Assembly (NCBI RefSeq): GCF_023336755.1
Contig: NZ_JALZWP010000018.1
Coordinates: 1 to 56,548 of the forward strand
Direction: 5' to 3'
Length of the DNA: 56,548 nt
Source: Roseinatronobacter domitianus
Lineage (GTDB): Bacteria; Pseudomonadota; Alphaproteobacteria; Rhodobacterales; Rhodobacteraceae
Shown: one piece after another, positions 32,631-40,594 of the stretch
How positions within the stretch are numbered: the stretch's first letter is position 1
Layout of the letters: every line of letters starts with the position of its first letter
Program-made: the position numbers and the translations under genes
The notes under the pieces: model-generated
The model's input: only the letters and a program-made list of their open reading frames with translations
Database searches by the model: none
What the model was told of the DNA's origin: nothing

Positions 32631-34817
32631 CTACATTCCCCTGCGCCCAAGACTGACCGCACGCGCGATATCCGCGGCGACCTGTGTTCTGGACTGGCGG
32701 AAGCTTTCTGCATCGCGGGCCATGATGGTGACGTTCACCGTCGTGCCGCCATCTGCGCCCGCGCCGCGCCCGCCATAGCCAGCGGCCTCTCTCCGTGAGA
32801 GCACCCGCTCGCCCCGCTGCAGGATCGCGGGGACTTCGTCAGGATTGATCCCCGCCCAACCGCCCGAATGCATGCGCGGGGCACCGGCAAAGGCCATGGC
32901 GGGCACCATGCGCGCCGGGGCGGGGCTGCCGACCAGACCACCGTCATGCAGGATATTGGCAAAGAGTCCGCCAGCGCTGCCCAAAACGCCCGAGAGCACA
33001 CCGGCCAGCGGGCCAAGGAGGAACTTGCGCGCGGCAAGCCGCGCGAGATCCGCGATCATCGAGGTGACCAGATCGCGGAAGTCGAGTTTGCCCTTGCGTA
33101 CGAAATCTCCAATCGCGGTCTCCGCAGACGAGAATGCCCCCACCAGCACCTGGCCGATATCAGACCCGATCTCGCGCGCCTTGCTGGTATAGTCTGAGAG
33201 CGACGCTGTGACCGCATCCCAGCCAGCCAGGGCCTGCCCAGCGCCAGATGCGGTATCCGACCCAGCCTTCTTCCCGGCAGCCCCCGCGCGACCCGCTGCT
33301 GCCTCGGCCTGATCCAGCGCCTCCGACATGCGCTGCGCACCAGCTGCCGCCACTCCCAGAGCGTCTTCAGTTTCATCACTCGACCCGCGCACGGTCTCAA
33401 GCAGTGCTGCCATCGCTTCCCGCGCGCCGTCAAACGCGCTGGCCAGTGTGGCATCTGCTCGGGCCCGAAATCCCTCTGCGGATTGCTCGGCACGCATTAT
33501 CCCTGCGTCAAAGCTCGACACCCAGGCCTGCACGCCCAGCGCATCGATCTGGAACCCGGCTCCGATCACATCGGCGATCCGGTTGAACCCGGGTGCGATC
33601 CGGCTCAGGAAATCCGCCCATTTCTGCCCCAGAAACCGCATCAGCCGCAGCCAGAGCGCTTCGATTTCAGCCCCCATAGCGCGAAACCGATCTCCAAAGG
33701 CGGACAGCGACGTGCCGATCCCGTCCCAGACGGCCTTTGCCACATTGCCCATCAGCTCCAGAGCGCCCCCGAACCCACCGGCACCGGAGACCAGCTTCCC
33801 GAATTGATAGACCAGCTCGCCTGCGCCGACGATCAGCGCCCCGATGCCCGTGCGGATCAGCGCGCCGCGCAGCACGACCAGTGCTGTGGCCAACCCGCGC
33901 ACGGACAGCGCGGCGGCGGCCAGCCCAGCCACCCAGCGCCCGGCCATGAAAGCGGCAAATGTGCCTGCGATGCTGACGAGGCGGCCAAGATTGCCAAAGA
34001 GGCCCCGGATCGCCATCCCCAGCGGCCCGGTGGTGCGCGACACGGCTGCCATGGCATCGGCGACGCTTTCCAGCGCAGGAGCTGCAGCAACTGCCAGCTG
34101 GTTCGACAGCTCCCGCCAGATCAGGCCCAGTCGCGAAATCGCGTCATTCGTGCGCTCGATCTGTGCGGCATCCTGATCGGAGACCACGACGCCAAAATTC
34201 CGGACATCCTGCGTGGCCTGCCGCAGCGTTGCGCCGTCGATGCGCCCGAAGACCAGAGAGGCCCGATCGCCAAACAGCTGAGAGGCAATGGCCGCGCGTT
34301 CGGCCTCAGGCACGAACTCCGCCAGCCGCTCCTGAATTGTCGCGATGCGGGTGTCCAGCGGCAAGGCTTGCAGATCCTCAGCCGAGAGCTGCAACCGGCG
34401 CAGGGCCTCGATGGCCGGGCCCGTGCCGGACGCTGCTTGCGACAACCTCCGCGTCAGCTGGATCGTCGCCTGTTCGACCTGACCCATCGACACGCCCGCC
34501 AGATCGCCCGCGCGCTCGAGCACCTGAATACTGGCCACTGTCGTATCCAACGAGGCGGCGAGCTTCGCCTGCGCGTCCACCGTTTGCAGGCCGGATCGGA
34601 TCATGGCCACACCTGCGGCCGTGGCCGCCGCAACAGCCGCCGCACTTGCCACCTTGACCCGACGCGAAAACGCCGCAAGCCGCCGGTTCGCCGCCTCCAT
34701 CTCCTGGCTGAGGCGCCCAAGGCCGCGCTTGCCAGCCTCGCCGACACCTTCCAGCGCCGTACGGACCTTCTCGCCGCCGATCACGGCAAGGCGGACGCTG
34801 ACGCGCTTCTCGGCCAT
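32631..34817 (-). CDS. tail tape-measure protein (lambda gpH-like)
   Basis: 728 residues. The basic N-terminus (KRVSVRLAVIGGEKVRTALE) and helical body are typical of tape measures, with hydrophobic segments (VASAAAVAAATAAGVAMI; TGIGALIVGAGELVYQFGKL) and Ala/Gly-rich coiled coil (QRMSEALDQAEAAAGRAGAA). The C-terminus carries LHDGGLVGSPAPARMVPAMA and NPDEVPAILQRGERVLSRRE, a signature of alphaproteobacterial tail-length tape measures. It sets tail length and enters the cell during injection. Normally it directly follows gpG/GT; here a toxin-antitoxin pair sits between them. Confidence 0.92.
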   Translation of the reverse strand: MAEKRVSVRLAVIGGEKVRTALEGVGEAGKRGLGRLSQEMEAANRRLAAFSRRVKVASAAAVAAATAAGVAMIRSGLQTVDAQAKLAASLDTTVASIQVLERAGDLAGVSMGQVEQATIQLTRRLSQAASGTGPAIEALRRLQLSAEDLQALPLDTRIATIQERLAEFVPEAERAAIASQLFGDRASLVFGRIDGATLRQATQDVRNFGVVVSDQDAAQIERTNDAISRLGLIWRELSNQLAVAAAPALESVADAMAAVSRTTGPLGMAIRGLFGNLGRLVSIAGTFAAFMAGRWVAGLAAAALSVRGLATALVVLRGALIRTGIGALIVGAGELVYQFGKLVSGAGGFGGALELMGNVAKAVWDGIGTSLSAFGDRFRAMGAEIEALWLRLMRFLGQKWADFLSRIAPGFNRIADVIGAGFQIDALGVQAWVSSFDAGIMRAEQSAEGFRARADATLASAFDGAREAMAALLETVRGSSDETEDALGVAAAGAQRMSEALDQAEAAAGRAGAAGKKAGSDTASGAGQALAGWDAVTASLSDYTSKAREIGSDIGQVLVGAFSSAETAIGDFVRKGKLDFRDLVTSMIADLARLAARKFLLGPLAGVLSGVLGSAGGLFANILHDGGLVGSPAPARMVPAMAFAGAPRMHSGGWAGINPDEVPAILQRGERVLSRREAAGYGGRGAGADGGTTVNVTIMARDAESFRQSRTQVAADIARAVSLGRRGM

Positions 34818-34839
34818 CGGGTTATCCTTCTATGCGTCA

Positions 34840-34869
34840 TTGACATATGCGCCATTGGCGCACATATGC
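34840..34869 (+). promoter_or_regulatory. promoter with overlapping inverted repeat upstream of the toxin-antitoxin pair
   Basis: TTGACA (34840-34845) is followed after 17 bp by CATATG (34863-34868), and the spacer is part of an imperfect palindrome: CATATGCGCCA at 34844 faces TTGGCGCACATATG. This is a typical autoregulated antitoxin operator placed over a promoter. The toxin ATG lies only about five bases beyond the -10 box. Confidence 0.6.
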
Positions 34870-34873
34870 TCCT

Positions 34874-35215
34874 ATGAGCATTGTGACTGTTGTTGAGACA
34901 CCGGAATTCCAGCGCCGTGCGCGCAGCCTCATGTCAGAGGATGAGCGGTTGGCCCTGGTCCATTATGTCGCGCGCAATCCGACGGCGGGCGTGTCCATCG
35001 GCGGTGGTGTGCGCAAGTTTCGCTTCGCCCGGGACGGTGGCGGCAAGAGCGGCGGGTATCGGGTGATCCATTTCTTCAGCGCGGAGGCCGATATGCCGAT
35101 CTTTCTGATCACGGTTTTTGCCAAGAACGAGAAGGCCAACCTCACCCCACGTGAAACAGACATGGTCAGACAACTGGGCGAGGCCCTTGCGGCAAGTTAC
35201 AGGAGGACATCATGA
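34874..35215 (+). CDS. RelE/HigB-like toxin
   Basis: 113 residues from ATG 34874. The sequence VVETPEFQRRARSLMSEDER, then GGVRKFRFARDGGGKSGGYR and VIHFFSAEADMPIFLITVFA has the RelE/HigB-type fold: basic residues (R, K) in the GGGKSGGYRV loop and an aliphatic-rich strand. Such toxins cleave mRNA, often at the ribosome. The start lacks a clear Shine-Dalgarno site and nearly coincides with the predicted transcription start. The 3' end overlaps the antitoxin (ATGA). The pair sits on the opposite strand within the late operon. Confidence 0.85.
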   Translation: MSIVTVVETPEFQRRARSLMSEDERLALVHYVARNPTAGVSIGGGVRKFRFARDGGGKSGGYRVIHFFSAEADMPIFLITVFAKNEKANLTPRETDMVRQLGEALAASYRRTS

Positions 35216-35502
35216 GTGACGCATTCAAAAGCATTGAAACGGGTCTGCAGGAGGCACTGGCCCATGCGCAGGGCAAACCTGTCGGGACAGTCCACGAGAT
35301 CGAGCTGTCCGATCCGGATGTGCAGGCGATCCGGGCGCGCACGGGCCTGTCGCAGTCTGACTTCGCGCGCAGCATCGGGGTGAAAAAGGGCACGCTTCTG
35401 AATTGGGAGCAGCGCCGCCGCAGCCCGGAGGGACCAGCGCGGGTATTGCTGGCGCTGATTGACAAGGATCCGCAAATTGTCCAGCGCACGCTGGTGCGCT
35501 GA
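35212..35502 (+). CDS. XRE-type HTH antitoxin (HigA/NadS-like)
   Basis: 96 residues preceded by a strong AGGAGG (35201-35206). The C-terminal two-thirds is a Cro/CI-type helix-turn-helix: IRARTGLSQSDFARSIGVKK then GTLLNWEQRRRSPEGPARVL. The N-terminal part would bind the toxin. Toxin-first order with the antitoxin second matches HigBA and related systems. It ends six bases before the stop of the convergent gpGT frame, so the insertion left the tail genes intact. Confidence 0.87.
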   Translation: MSDAFKSIETGLQEALAHAQGKPVGTVHEIELSDPDVQAIRARTGLSQSDFARSIGVKKGTLLNWEQRRRSPEGPARVLLALIDKDPQIVQRTLVR

Positions 35503-35507
35503 GGCTG

Positions 35508-36208
35508 CTACGAGCGCTCGGATTCCATATGTTCATGGAGTTTGAGGACCATCACGGCCTCGATGCCGGGCAGGAGTTCCGCCATGACGATAGGCGGCAC
35601 GCCCAGCGCCTGACCAAGTGCCAGAGCCGCGCCCATATCCCAGCCGATCACCGCACCCGGAGCGATGCGCAGCTGGCCGCCCAGCCGCCCGACCAGATCC
35701 CAGACCTGCCAGCCTTCCTGCGTAAGGGGCCGGTTCAGCCGCGCGGGGCAGTCCGTGCACGACCTTTCGCGGCCCTCGAAGGGCTCGCAGGCTTCGCTGG
35801 GTTCGCAACCCTCGCAGTAGCGCGCGCCCCCGCCGAATTCCCAGTCGGCGAGGGCGCAGAGGCGTTTTTTTCCTGTTCCAGCAGCAGACCTTTGGAAACA
35901 TAAGTCAGCTGGGAGGCCTCAAATATGGGCCAGATATCGAGCAGCGCATCGATCGCCGCGGGGCTGGGATCAATCGGCACACCGTCCGCATCACCGATGC
36001 CTTCCCAAGCCAGCACCGCCCGCCGCGCGAGGGCTTTGGCGAAGGCCATGGCGCGGGTCTCATCCGTGGCGTCCTCGGGCATCGCCTCGACCTCTGGATC
36101 AGCGCGTGTGGCCACCATCAGCGCGGTGGTTAGCGGGCGCAGTTGCACGCGCACGCCTGGGGCGAGATCATGCCATCGGGGAGCATTGGTCAGATCTAGG
36201 GTCAGCAT
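35508..36208 (-). CDS. tail assembly chaperone gpGT (gpG fused to T extension by -1 frameshift)
   Basis: The zero-frame gpG reads to codon 115 (AAC) at the slippery site and a -1 slip adds 118 codons ending at TAG 35510-35508. The extension has no start codon of its own yet reads as real protein: ALADWEFGGGARYCEGC, ERSCTDCPARLNRPL, GWQVWDLVGRLGGQLRIAPG, VIGWDMGAALALGQALGVPP and VMAELLPGIEAVMVLKLHEH. The paired CxxC motifs suggest a zinc-binding module. In lambda, gpG and gpGT at a fixed ratio chaperone the tape measure. Total 233 residues. Confidence 0.83.
35735..36208 (-). CDS. tail assembly chaperone gpG-like (short product)
   Basis: 157 residues from ATG 36208, with GGAGGAAT upstream, starting MLTLDLTNAPRWHDLAPGVR. 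The frame contains VQLRPLTTALMVATRADPEV and ALARRAVLAWEGIGDADG, typical of alphaproteobacterial gpG-like chaperones. After the slippery site the zero frame continues with a low-complexity Ala/Pro/Arg tail to 35735. This product would be the majority form; frameshifting yields gpGT. The gene lies between tail tube and tape measure. Confidence 0.8.
   Translation of the reverse strand: MLTLDLTNAPRWHDLAPGVRVQLRPLTTALMVATRADPEVEAMPEDATDETRAMAFAKALARRAVLAWEGIGDADGVPIDPSPAAIDALLDIWPIFEASQLTYVSKGLLLEQEKNASAPSPTGNSAGARATARVANPAKPASPSRAAKGRARTAPRG
35864..35870 (-). promoter_or_regulatory. programmed -1 frameshift slippery heptamer A_AAA_AAC
   Basis: On the - strand the gpG codons are GAA AAA AAC, giving the X_XXY_YYZ heptamer A_AAA_AAC in the correct zero-frame register within a run of seven A (35865-35871). 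After a -1 slip the next codon is CGC and the frame stays open for 118 codons. This is the standard efficient bacterial slippery site. Confidence 0.85.
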
Positions 36209-36276
36209 TAGTATTCCTCCACTGCATTTATAAGGGTGGCCGTGCACATCCGCCCCACAGTTGCATCCCGCGCGGC

Positions 36277-37149
36277 CTACCAGTCGAATGTTGCCTGCAC
36301 CCCTTGCGTCCCTGAAATCTCGATGCGGGGGCGGGGCAGGTAGACCGCGTGCACGGTGAACGTGAAACTTTCGCCCGAGGGCAGGACATAAGCGAACTCC
36401 ATCTCGCAAGGATCGCCATTGATGGCCTGCGTCACCAGTGTCTGGTCCGCAAAGCGCACCTCGATCCGGCCGGTGAGCGCGGCAATCGAGGGATCCGCGC
36501 CATCAATGCGTCCATCGGCGCGGATAGTTTCGATCCGATCGAGATTGTTGGCATAGGTGATCTCGGCTGAGACAACATTGCCCAGCGCTGTCCCATTGCG
36601 TTTGATCGACCCGTTGAAATGGCCGAAGCGTTGTAGCTCCAGCGTGGCAGGTGTTCCGGCGGCGGTGGCCGTTCCGACAGCTTCGCCCTGTGCCACCAGT
36701 CGCGCCGTCGCAGTCAGCAGGCCCGAGCGCTGCATCTGCCAGGAGAGCTGATCCAGCACACAGCCCGAATACATCGCATAGCGTGGCACCTCTGGCATGC
36801 CCGTCTCAATGGACATCGAAGGCAGTGTCCATGCGCCGGACTGGAATTCATGGGTGTAGGGCGCAGCCGATCCAGTGGTTGCCGGCGCGCCAAAGGCGGC
36901 CTTCAGCCAGAAGCCGAAGGCCTGTGCGTCGATGGGCACCACCACATCGCCATCCGAGGTCACCGCATCCTTGATCGCTGGCAGCGGATCGCGGCCATAG
37001 CCCAGCAGCTCGCTGTTCAGCAGCGGCTGCTCCGCGCCCAGCGTCGCGCTGGCAAAGGGCATCCGGGTGAAGCCGCTCGCGGGCGGGGTGCCATATGTCG
37101 TCTCGAACGCCAGCGCCATCTGCGCCCGCGCGCCTTGCGCTCGTGCCAT
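36277..37149 (-). CDS. major tail tube protein (gpV-like)
   Basis: 290 residues starting MARAQGARAQMALAFETTYG, with LLGYGRDPLPAIKDAVTSDG and VVVPIDAQAFGFWLKAAFGA, typical of phage tail tube proteins in alphaproteobacterial siphophages. The C-terminal strand-rich part (GRIEVRFADQTLVTQAINGD; FTFTVHAVYLPRPRIEISGT) fits the tube beta-sandwich. It polymerises around the tape measure. A divergent cargo gene starts 114 bp away, so this junction holds the cargo promoter. Confidence 0.87.
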   Translation of the reverse strand: MARAQGARAQMALAFETTYGTPPASGFTRMPFASATLGAEQPLLNSELLGYGRDPLPAIKDAVTSDGDVVVPIDAQAFGFWLKAAFGAPATTGSAAPYTHEFQSGAWTLPSMSIETGMPEVPRYAMYSGCVLDQLSWQMQRSGLLTATARLVAQGEAVGTATAAGTPATLELQRFGHFNGSIKRNGTALGNVVSAEITYANNLDRIETIRADGRIDGADPSIAALTGRIEVRFADQTLVTQAINGDPCEMEFAYVLPSGESFTFTVHAVYLPRPRIEISGTQGVQATFDW

Positions 37150-37262
37150 TGTCTCGTTTCCTTGCTGTGATTAGAGTGTTCTGGTCTGGGTTAAGGAGCC
37201 CGAGCTGACATGAGTCGCGCTTGACTTGTGATCCTGATCATTTGGCTGTTGGGGGAGCTGCG

Positions 37263-38090
37263 ATGGATCGCCAAAACACACCATTCGACAATGATGTCTT
37301 TACGCATGTTGCACAGCTCTTTGAACATAAGGGCCAGGTGCTGCCGCCCGACATGCTTGAGCAATTCGCGCGCGATGTTGTTACGCGCGTTTCCGAGCGG
37401 GTCGTGGGGCATCCCGCGCGTACAACGCTCTCTATTTCCGCGGATGATGTGGCCGCGTTTTGCGATCTGCTTCAGCTCCCGGATCAGCCGCGCGTCGCAC
37501 TGGACTTCATCGCCGCGCGCCGCGCAGAGGGCACGAGCCTTGAAGATGTGTATCTCGGATATATCGGCGGGGCGGCACGTCTGCTGGGGGAGCGTTGGGA
37601 AGACGACCGGATGACTCCGTTGCAGGTGACAGTATGTGCGGGAACCCTCTACGCCCTCATGCGGGCGCTGCGTTCCTCCGAACTGGACCAGCAACACTTT
37701 GATGGCCGCCGGATGGCCCTGTTCGCGACCGTGCAGGGAGAACAGCACGGCGTCGGGATCACGGTTGCGGCTGACATGTTCCGCAAGGCTGGCTGGGATA
37801 TCGATTTGCAGATCGGGCTGGACCAGAAGCGTCTGCTGGACCGGGTGCAGAAAACCCAGCCGGGTATCATCGGGCTGTCGCTGAGCAGCCGCGACCGGCT
37901 ACCGGACCTTCTGAAAACTGTCGTGGCGCTGCGCCTTGCCTCCAACCACGCTTTTATCGGCGTTGCGCCGGGCGGCGATTTGACGGCTGAAGACGTGCGG
38001 TCGGTTGCTGATGTCGATATCGTGTTCGGGGATGCGCTCGGTGCGATTGAGGCATTGGAACAGGTGGTCGCGGCCAGACAGAGTTTTTAA
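37263..38090 (+). CDS. B12-binding-like (SCHIC-type) regulator, prophage cargo
   Basis: 275 residues from ATG 37263 with GGGGGAG upstream; the frame open from 37221 is longer but lacks a ribosome-binding site. Residues about 75-130 form the helical cap (AARRAEGTSLEDVYLGYIGG; ARLLGERWEDDRMTPLQVTV) and the Rossmann part follows (LFATVQGEQHGVGITVAADM; FRKAGWDIDLQIGLDQKRLL; GIIGLSLSSRDRLPDLLKTV). EQHGVG matches the DxHxxG cobalamin loop with D replaced by E. The layout resembles PpaA/AerR and the AppA SCHIC domain, light/redox regulators of Rhodobacteraceae. The ligand cannot be read from sequence. Confidence 0.75.
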   Translation: MDRQNTPFDNDVFTHVAQLFEHKGQVLPPDMLEQFARDVVTRVSERVVGHPARTTLSISADDVAAFCDLLQLPDQPRVALDFIAARRAEGTSLEDVYLGYIGGAARLLGERWEDDRMTPLQVTVCAGTLYALMRALRSSELDQQHFDGRRMALFATVQGEQHGVGITVAADMFRKAGWDIDLQIGLDQKRLLDRVQKTQPGIIGLSLSSRDRLPDLLKTVVALRLASNHAFIGVAPGGDLTAEDVRSVADVDIVFGDALGAIEALEQVVAARQSF

Positions 38091-38128
38091 ACGGCCAGAG
38101 GAGCCAGCGGCTCAAGCAAAGCCCGTCC

Positions 38129-38545
38129 CTAGAGTGTATGCGATAGTGTGTAGTGCAGAACTACGGGAACAATCCCTGCCTTCAGGCTGGCGGCACCCTC
38201 GACCGGCAGATCGACGGGGCGTGGCGCTTCGGCCTCGACCCAGTCGCAAAGTCCGCCCAGTGTCCGGTCGGCGGCAATAGTCGCGCCGATACTGGCGCAT
38301 AGCGTGTCGAAGGTGGTGTCACGGTCGGCACCCTGAACCACAGCCTCGATCTCGGCGCGGTGCTGATAGTGGTAGCGCAGCGGTGACAGCGTGACCTCCG
38401 GCTCGCCCGGCTCGCCGTCCCGCAGGATCAGGAGGCCAGCGGCAGGCACGCGCTCGGGCAGCACTTCGCCACGCAGCGCGGTGGCTGGTAGCGCCGAGAG
38501 TCGCGCGTGCAGCTCGCTGAGAATGGTTTCGCGGGGGGTGAGCAT
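38129..38545 (-). CDS. tail terminator-like protein (gpU-like)
   Basis: 138 residues starting MLTPRETILSELHARLSALP, with GLLILRDGEPGEPEVTLSPL, RYHYQHRAEIEAVVQGADRD and DTLCASIGATIAADRTLGGL. This matches the small alphaproteobacterial phage protein that sits between the head-joining and tail tube genes, often mis-annotated as acyl-CoA transferase, with gpU-like position and size. It would cap the tail tube. Upstream its neighbour is the inserted NERD nuclease gene. Confidence 0.75.
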   Translation of the reverse strand: MLTPRETILSELHARLSALPATALRGEVLPERVPAAGLLILRDGEPGEPEVTLSPLRYHYQHRAEIEAVVQGADRDTTFDTLCASIGATIAADRTLGGLCDWVEAEAPRPVDLPVEGAASLKAGIVPVVLHYTLSHTL

Positions 38546-38554
38546 AAGGCGTTA

Positions 38555-39553
38555 TCAGCCTCGAACCATACGCACAATTCGTGATAGCTCGAATTCTTCA
38601 GGTCTTTCTTGACCAGCTACGTGAAACAAGACCCGGTCTTTGGGAGATGCAGGAACCGACCCAAACGGCTCAGAAAGCCATATCATTGGGCCCGATCCAA
38701 AAACTGCGACAAAGAACGAAATCAACTTGTTCCTGACGCATTCGACACTTACGATTCCACCGCTCGGTAAGTCCTTAAGCTTAATTGGCGGACCATTGCC
38801 CCGCAGTTCAAGTAAGTCGCCTGAGATAACTCTTCCGCCGAACAGCTCAAGCTTATCAAAGGTTTCAAGCTGTGAGACTGCACGCACTGCAGCTTCGTAG
38901 TCCAGTGTGGGTATAGCACTGAAGAAGCCGTCGGCGGCGATCTGACTCGCTTCCTGTTCGAGGCAAAGTTCAAGGACAGACATGAGGAACCGCTCGCCGA
39001 AGCCTGATGCCTTCTGATGGCTCAAGAACCTCTCAAGCTCGTGATGCATGACAATTTCATTGCGACGGGCAACTGCTGACGGAACGCTCACGTTACGGTT
39101 CCACAGTATTACCCGGGAGATCCGAGTCTTCGGAACGCGGATGTTCTTCGCCTCCAGAAATGCACACAAGCTCTCCAGCTTCTTCTGGTTTTTCTGAAGC
39201 GGATCGTCGTGAATGACCTCTTCGCCATTCCGCCGCTCCTGAATCCAAGAAGAGCCCGAAATACGCACCGAACCAGACCAGTTCTTGATTTCTACTGCAC
39301 TGATCTGCTTGTGCGACAAAACTATCAGATCAATTTCGTATCTGCCTCGCCTCGGTGAGCGAAAATCTGTCGGGACACGCTTGGAATGGAATATGCTTGC
39401 CGACTTCCAGCTAAGGTGGTTCGAGACCATCGAACGCAGAGCTAGCTCCGCGTCTCTGCCTGCGACGACTTCATCTAGTTCAGGTTCAGCGTTCGTAGCT
39501 ACGATGTCGCGCCAAACCTGTAGTCTTGGAACACTTCCAACCCGATCCACCAT
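38555..39553 (-). CDS. NERD-domain nuclease-like protein, prophage cargo
   Basis: 332 residues from ATG 39553 with GGGAG upstream. The NERD core is RGRYEIDLIVLSHKQISAVE then IKNWSGSV, giving the PD-(D/E)xK-like pattern EID...VEIKNW, preceded by a helical start with conserved Glu residues. The C-terminal half (FGGRVISGDLLELRGNGPPI) has no recognised domain. Base composition is clearly lower in GC than the flanking tail genes, pointing to recent acquisition. It is co-oriented with the late operon and separates the gpZ-like and gpU-like genes. A nuclease or anti-phage role is inferred. Confidence 0.78.
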   Translation of the reverse strand: MVDRVGSVPRLQVWRDIVATNAEPELDEVVAGRDAELALRSMVSNHLSWKSASIFHSKRVPTDFRSPRRGRYEIDLIVLSHKQISAVEIKNWSGSVRISGSSWIQERRNGEEVIHDDPLQKNQKKLESLCAFLEAKNIRVPKTRISRVILWNRNVSVPSAVARRNEIVMHHELERFLSHQKASGFGERFLMSVLELCLEQEASQIAADGFFSAIPTLDYEAAVRAVSQLETFDKLELFGGRVISGDLLELRGNGPPIKLKDLPSGGIVSVECVRNKLISFFVAVFGSGPMIWLSEPFGSVPASPKDRVLFHVAGQERPEEFELSRIVRMVRG

Positions 39554-39613
39554 GGGGAACTCCCAATCATTTCTTGGTCTTTTCTTAGCAGCGAACTGGA
39601 GATCGAGCCAAGA

Positions 39614-40243
39614 TCATATGCGAATATCGAGCCAGTTCGCCAAGATCGCGCCCGGAAGTGCGTCCTGCGCCCGCTCTGCGTCCCGATCCAGATCCAGCCG
39701 CTTTGGCAGCCTGACCTGAGGGACAAGCAGGAAGATCGGCACGGTGGTCCGACCGCGTCCGGTTTTAGAGCGCGAGGCGACCGCGCGCCCCCGGGTGTTC
39801 AACCGCCCTTCGGCCACCAGCAGGCTTGGCCCCATCCGCCGATAGACAAAGCGCAGGCGCAGGCCAGAGCGCCGCTCCCATTCGCCGGGCGTGATGCGCC
39901 CACCACGCGCGGATTTGCCAGCGGCGGGGGTAGGGATTGCCAGCCAGAACCCATCGCGCGAGCGGATCAGCGGCCCGGTATCATGCGCGCCGATGATCAC
40001 GGGCGCTTTCGACCAGACCAGTGTTGCGGCACTCAGGCTTGTTCTTCCTTTCGGATACTGCTCGGAGCGGATGGTGCGCGCGAGCCGCTGACCCAACCCC
40101 GCGCCGGTGATTTGCCCGCGCCAGGCGGTCTTGAGATTGGTGCCTGCCTCGCGTGTGGCCGTGGTGACAGCTCGTTCGCCTGCTTTGATCTCGGCCGCCA
40201 TGATCGCTGCCAGATCCGGCGTGATATCCAGCCTCAGTTTCAT
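39614..40243 (-). CDS. DUF6441-type minor tail/head-tail protein (gpZ-like)
   Basis: 209 residues starting MKLRLDITPDLAAIMAAEIK, with TREAGTNLKTAWRGQITGAG, LGQRLARTIRSEQYPKGRTS and a C-terminal VPIFLLVPQVRLPKRLDLDR. This is the pattern of the DUF6441 phage family found between the FII-like joiner and tail terminator. It probably contributes to the head-tail interface, as gpZ does in lambda. The basic composition is normal for the family. Confidence 0.78.
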   Translation of the reverse strand: MKLRLDITPDLAAIMAAEIKAGERAVTTATREAGTNLKTAWRGQITGAGLGQRLARTIRSEQYPKGRTSLSAATLVWSKAPVIIGAHDTGPLIRSRDGFWLAIPTPAAGKSARGGRITPGEWERRSGLRLRFVYRRMGPSLLVAEGRLNTRGRAVASRSKTGRGRTTVPIFLLVPQVRLPKRLDLDRDAERAQDALPGAILANWLDIRI

Positions 40244-40264
40244 GGGTTGTGTTCCGCTCTTGTG

Positions 40265-40576
40265 TCAGGCTGGTCGCAGATCGACAGTCCAGACCAACCG
40301 CTCCCGATCCCGCACCGGCTCCCCCTGAATAGTGAACGCCTCGGCGCCGAGTTCGATCCGGTCGCCCGGACGCGGGTTGGGGACCTCTGCCACCCGCAGA
40401 TCCACCCGCGTGGTTTCCGACCAGAGCCGCGCGTCGCCAAAGCTGGTCACGTCATCCGCGCGGCGCATGACCACGCGGATAAGCTGGGCTGTGCCACCGC
40501 CCGCAATGTATGTCGCTTCAATGGAGATATTCGGATCGGCAAAGAGATTGTCGATGGCGGCTGCGAAGACTGACAC
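40265..40576 (-). CDS. head-tail joining protein (gpFII-like)
   Basis: 103 residues starting MSVFAAAIDNLFADPNISIE, with VDLRVAEVPNPRPGDRIELG and AEAFTIQGEPVRDRERLVWT. The sequence and position just after the major capsid gene fit the gpFII/Gifsy-2 head-tail attachment family. It closes the head and docks the tail. Confidence 0.8.
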   Translation of the reverse strand: MSVFAAAIDNLFADPNISIEATYIAGGGTAQLIRVVMRRADDVTSFGDARLWSETTRVDLRVAEVPNPRPGDRIELGAEAFTIQGEPVRDRERLVWTVDLRPA

Positions 40577-40594
40577 GCGCTTGTCCTGCCGCTA

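Noticed and set aside
33483-34877. 464-codon open frame on the + strand
   Set aside because: It is antisense to the tape-measure gene, rich in His/Arg/Gln/Pro in the way GC-rich shadow frames are, and has no family motif.
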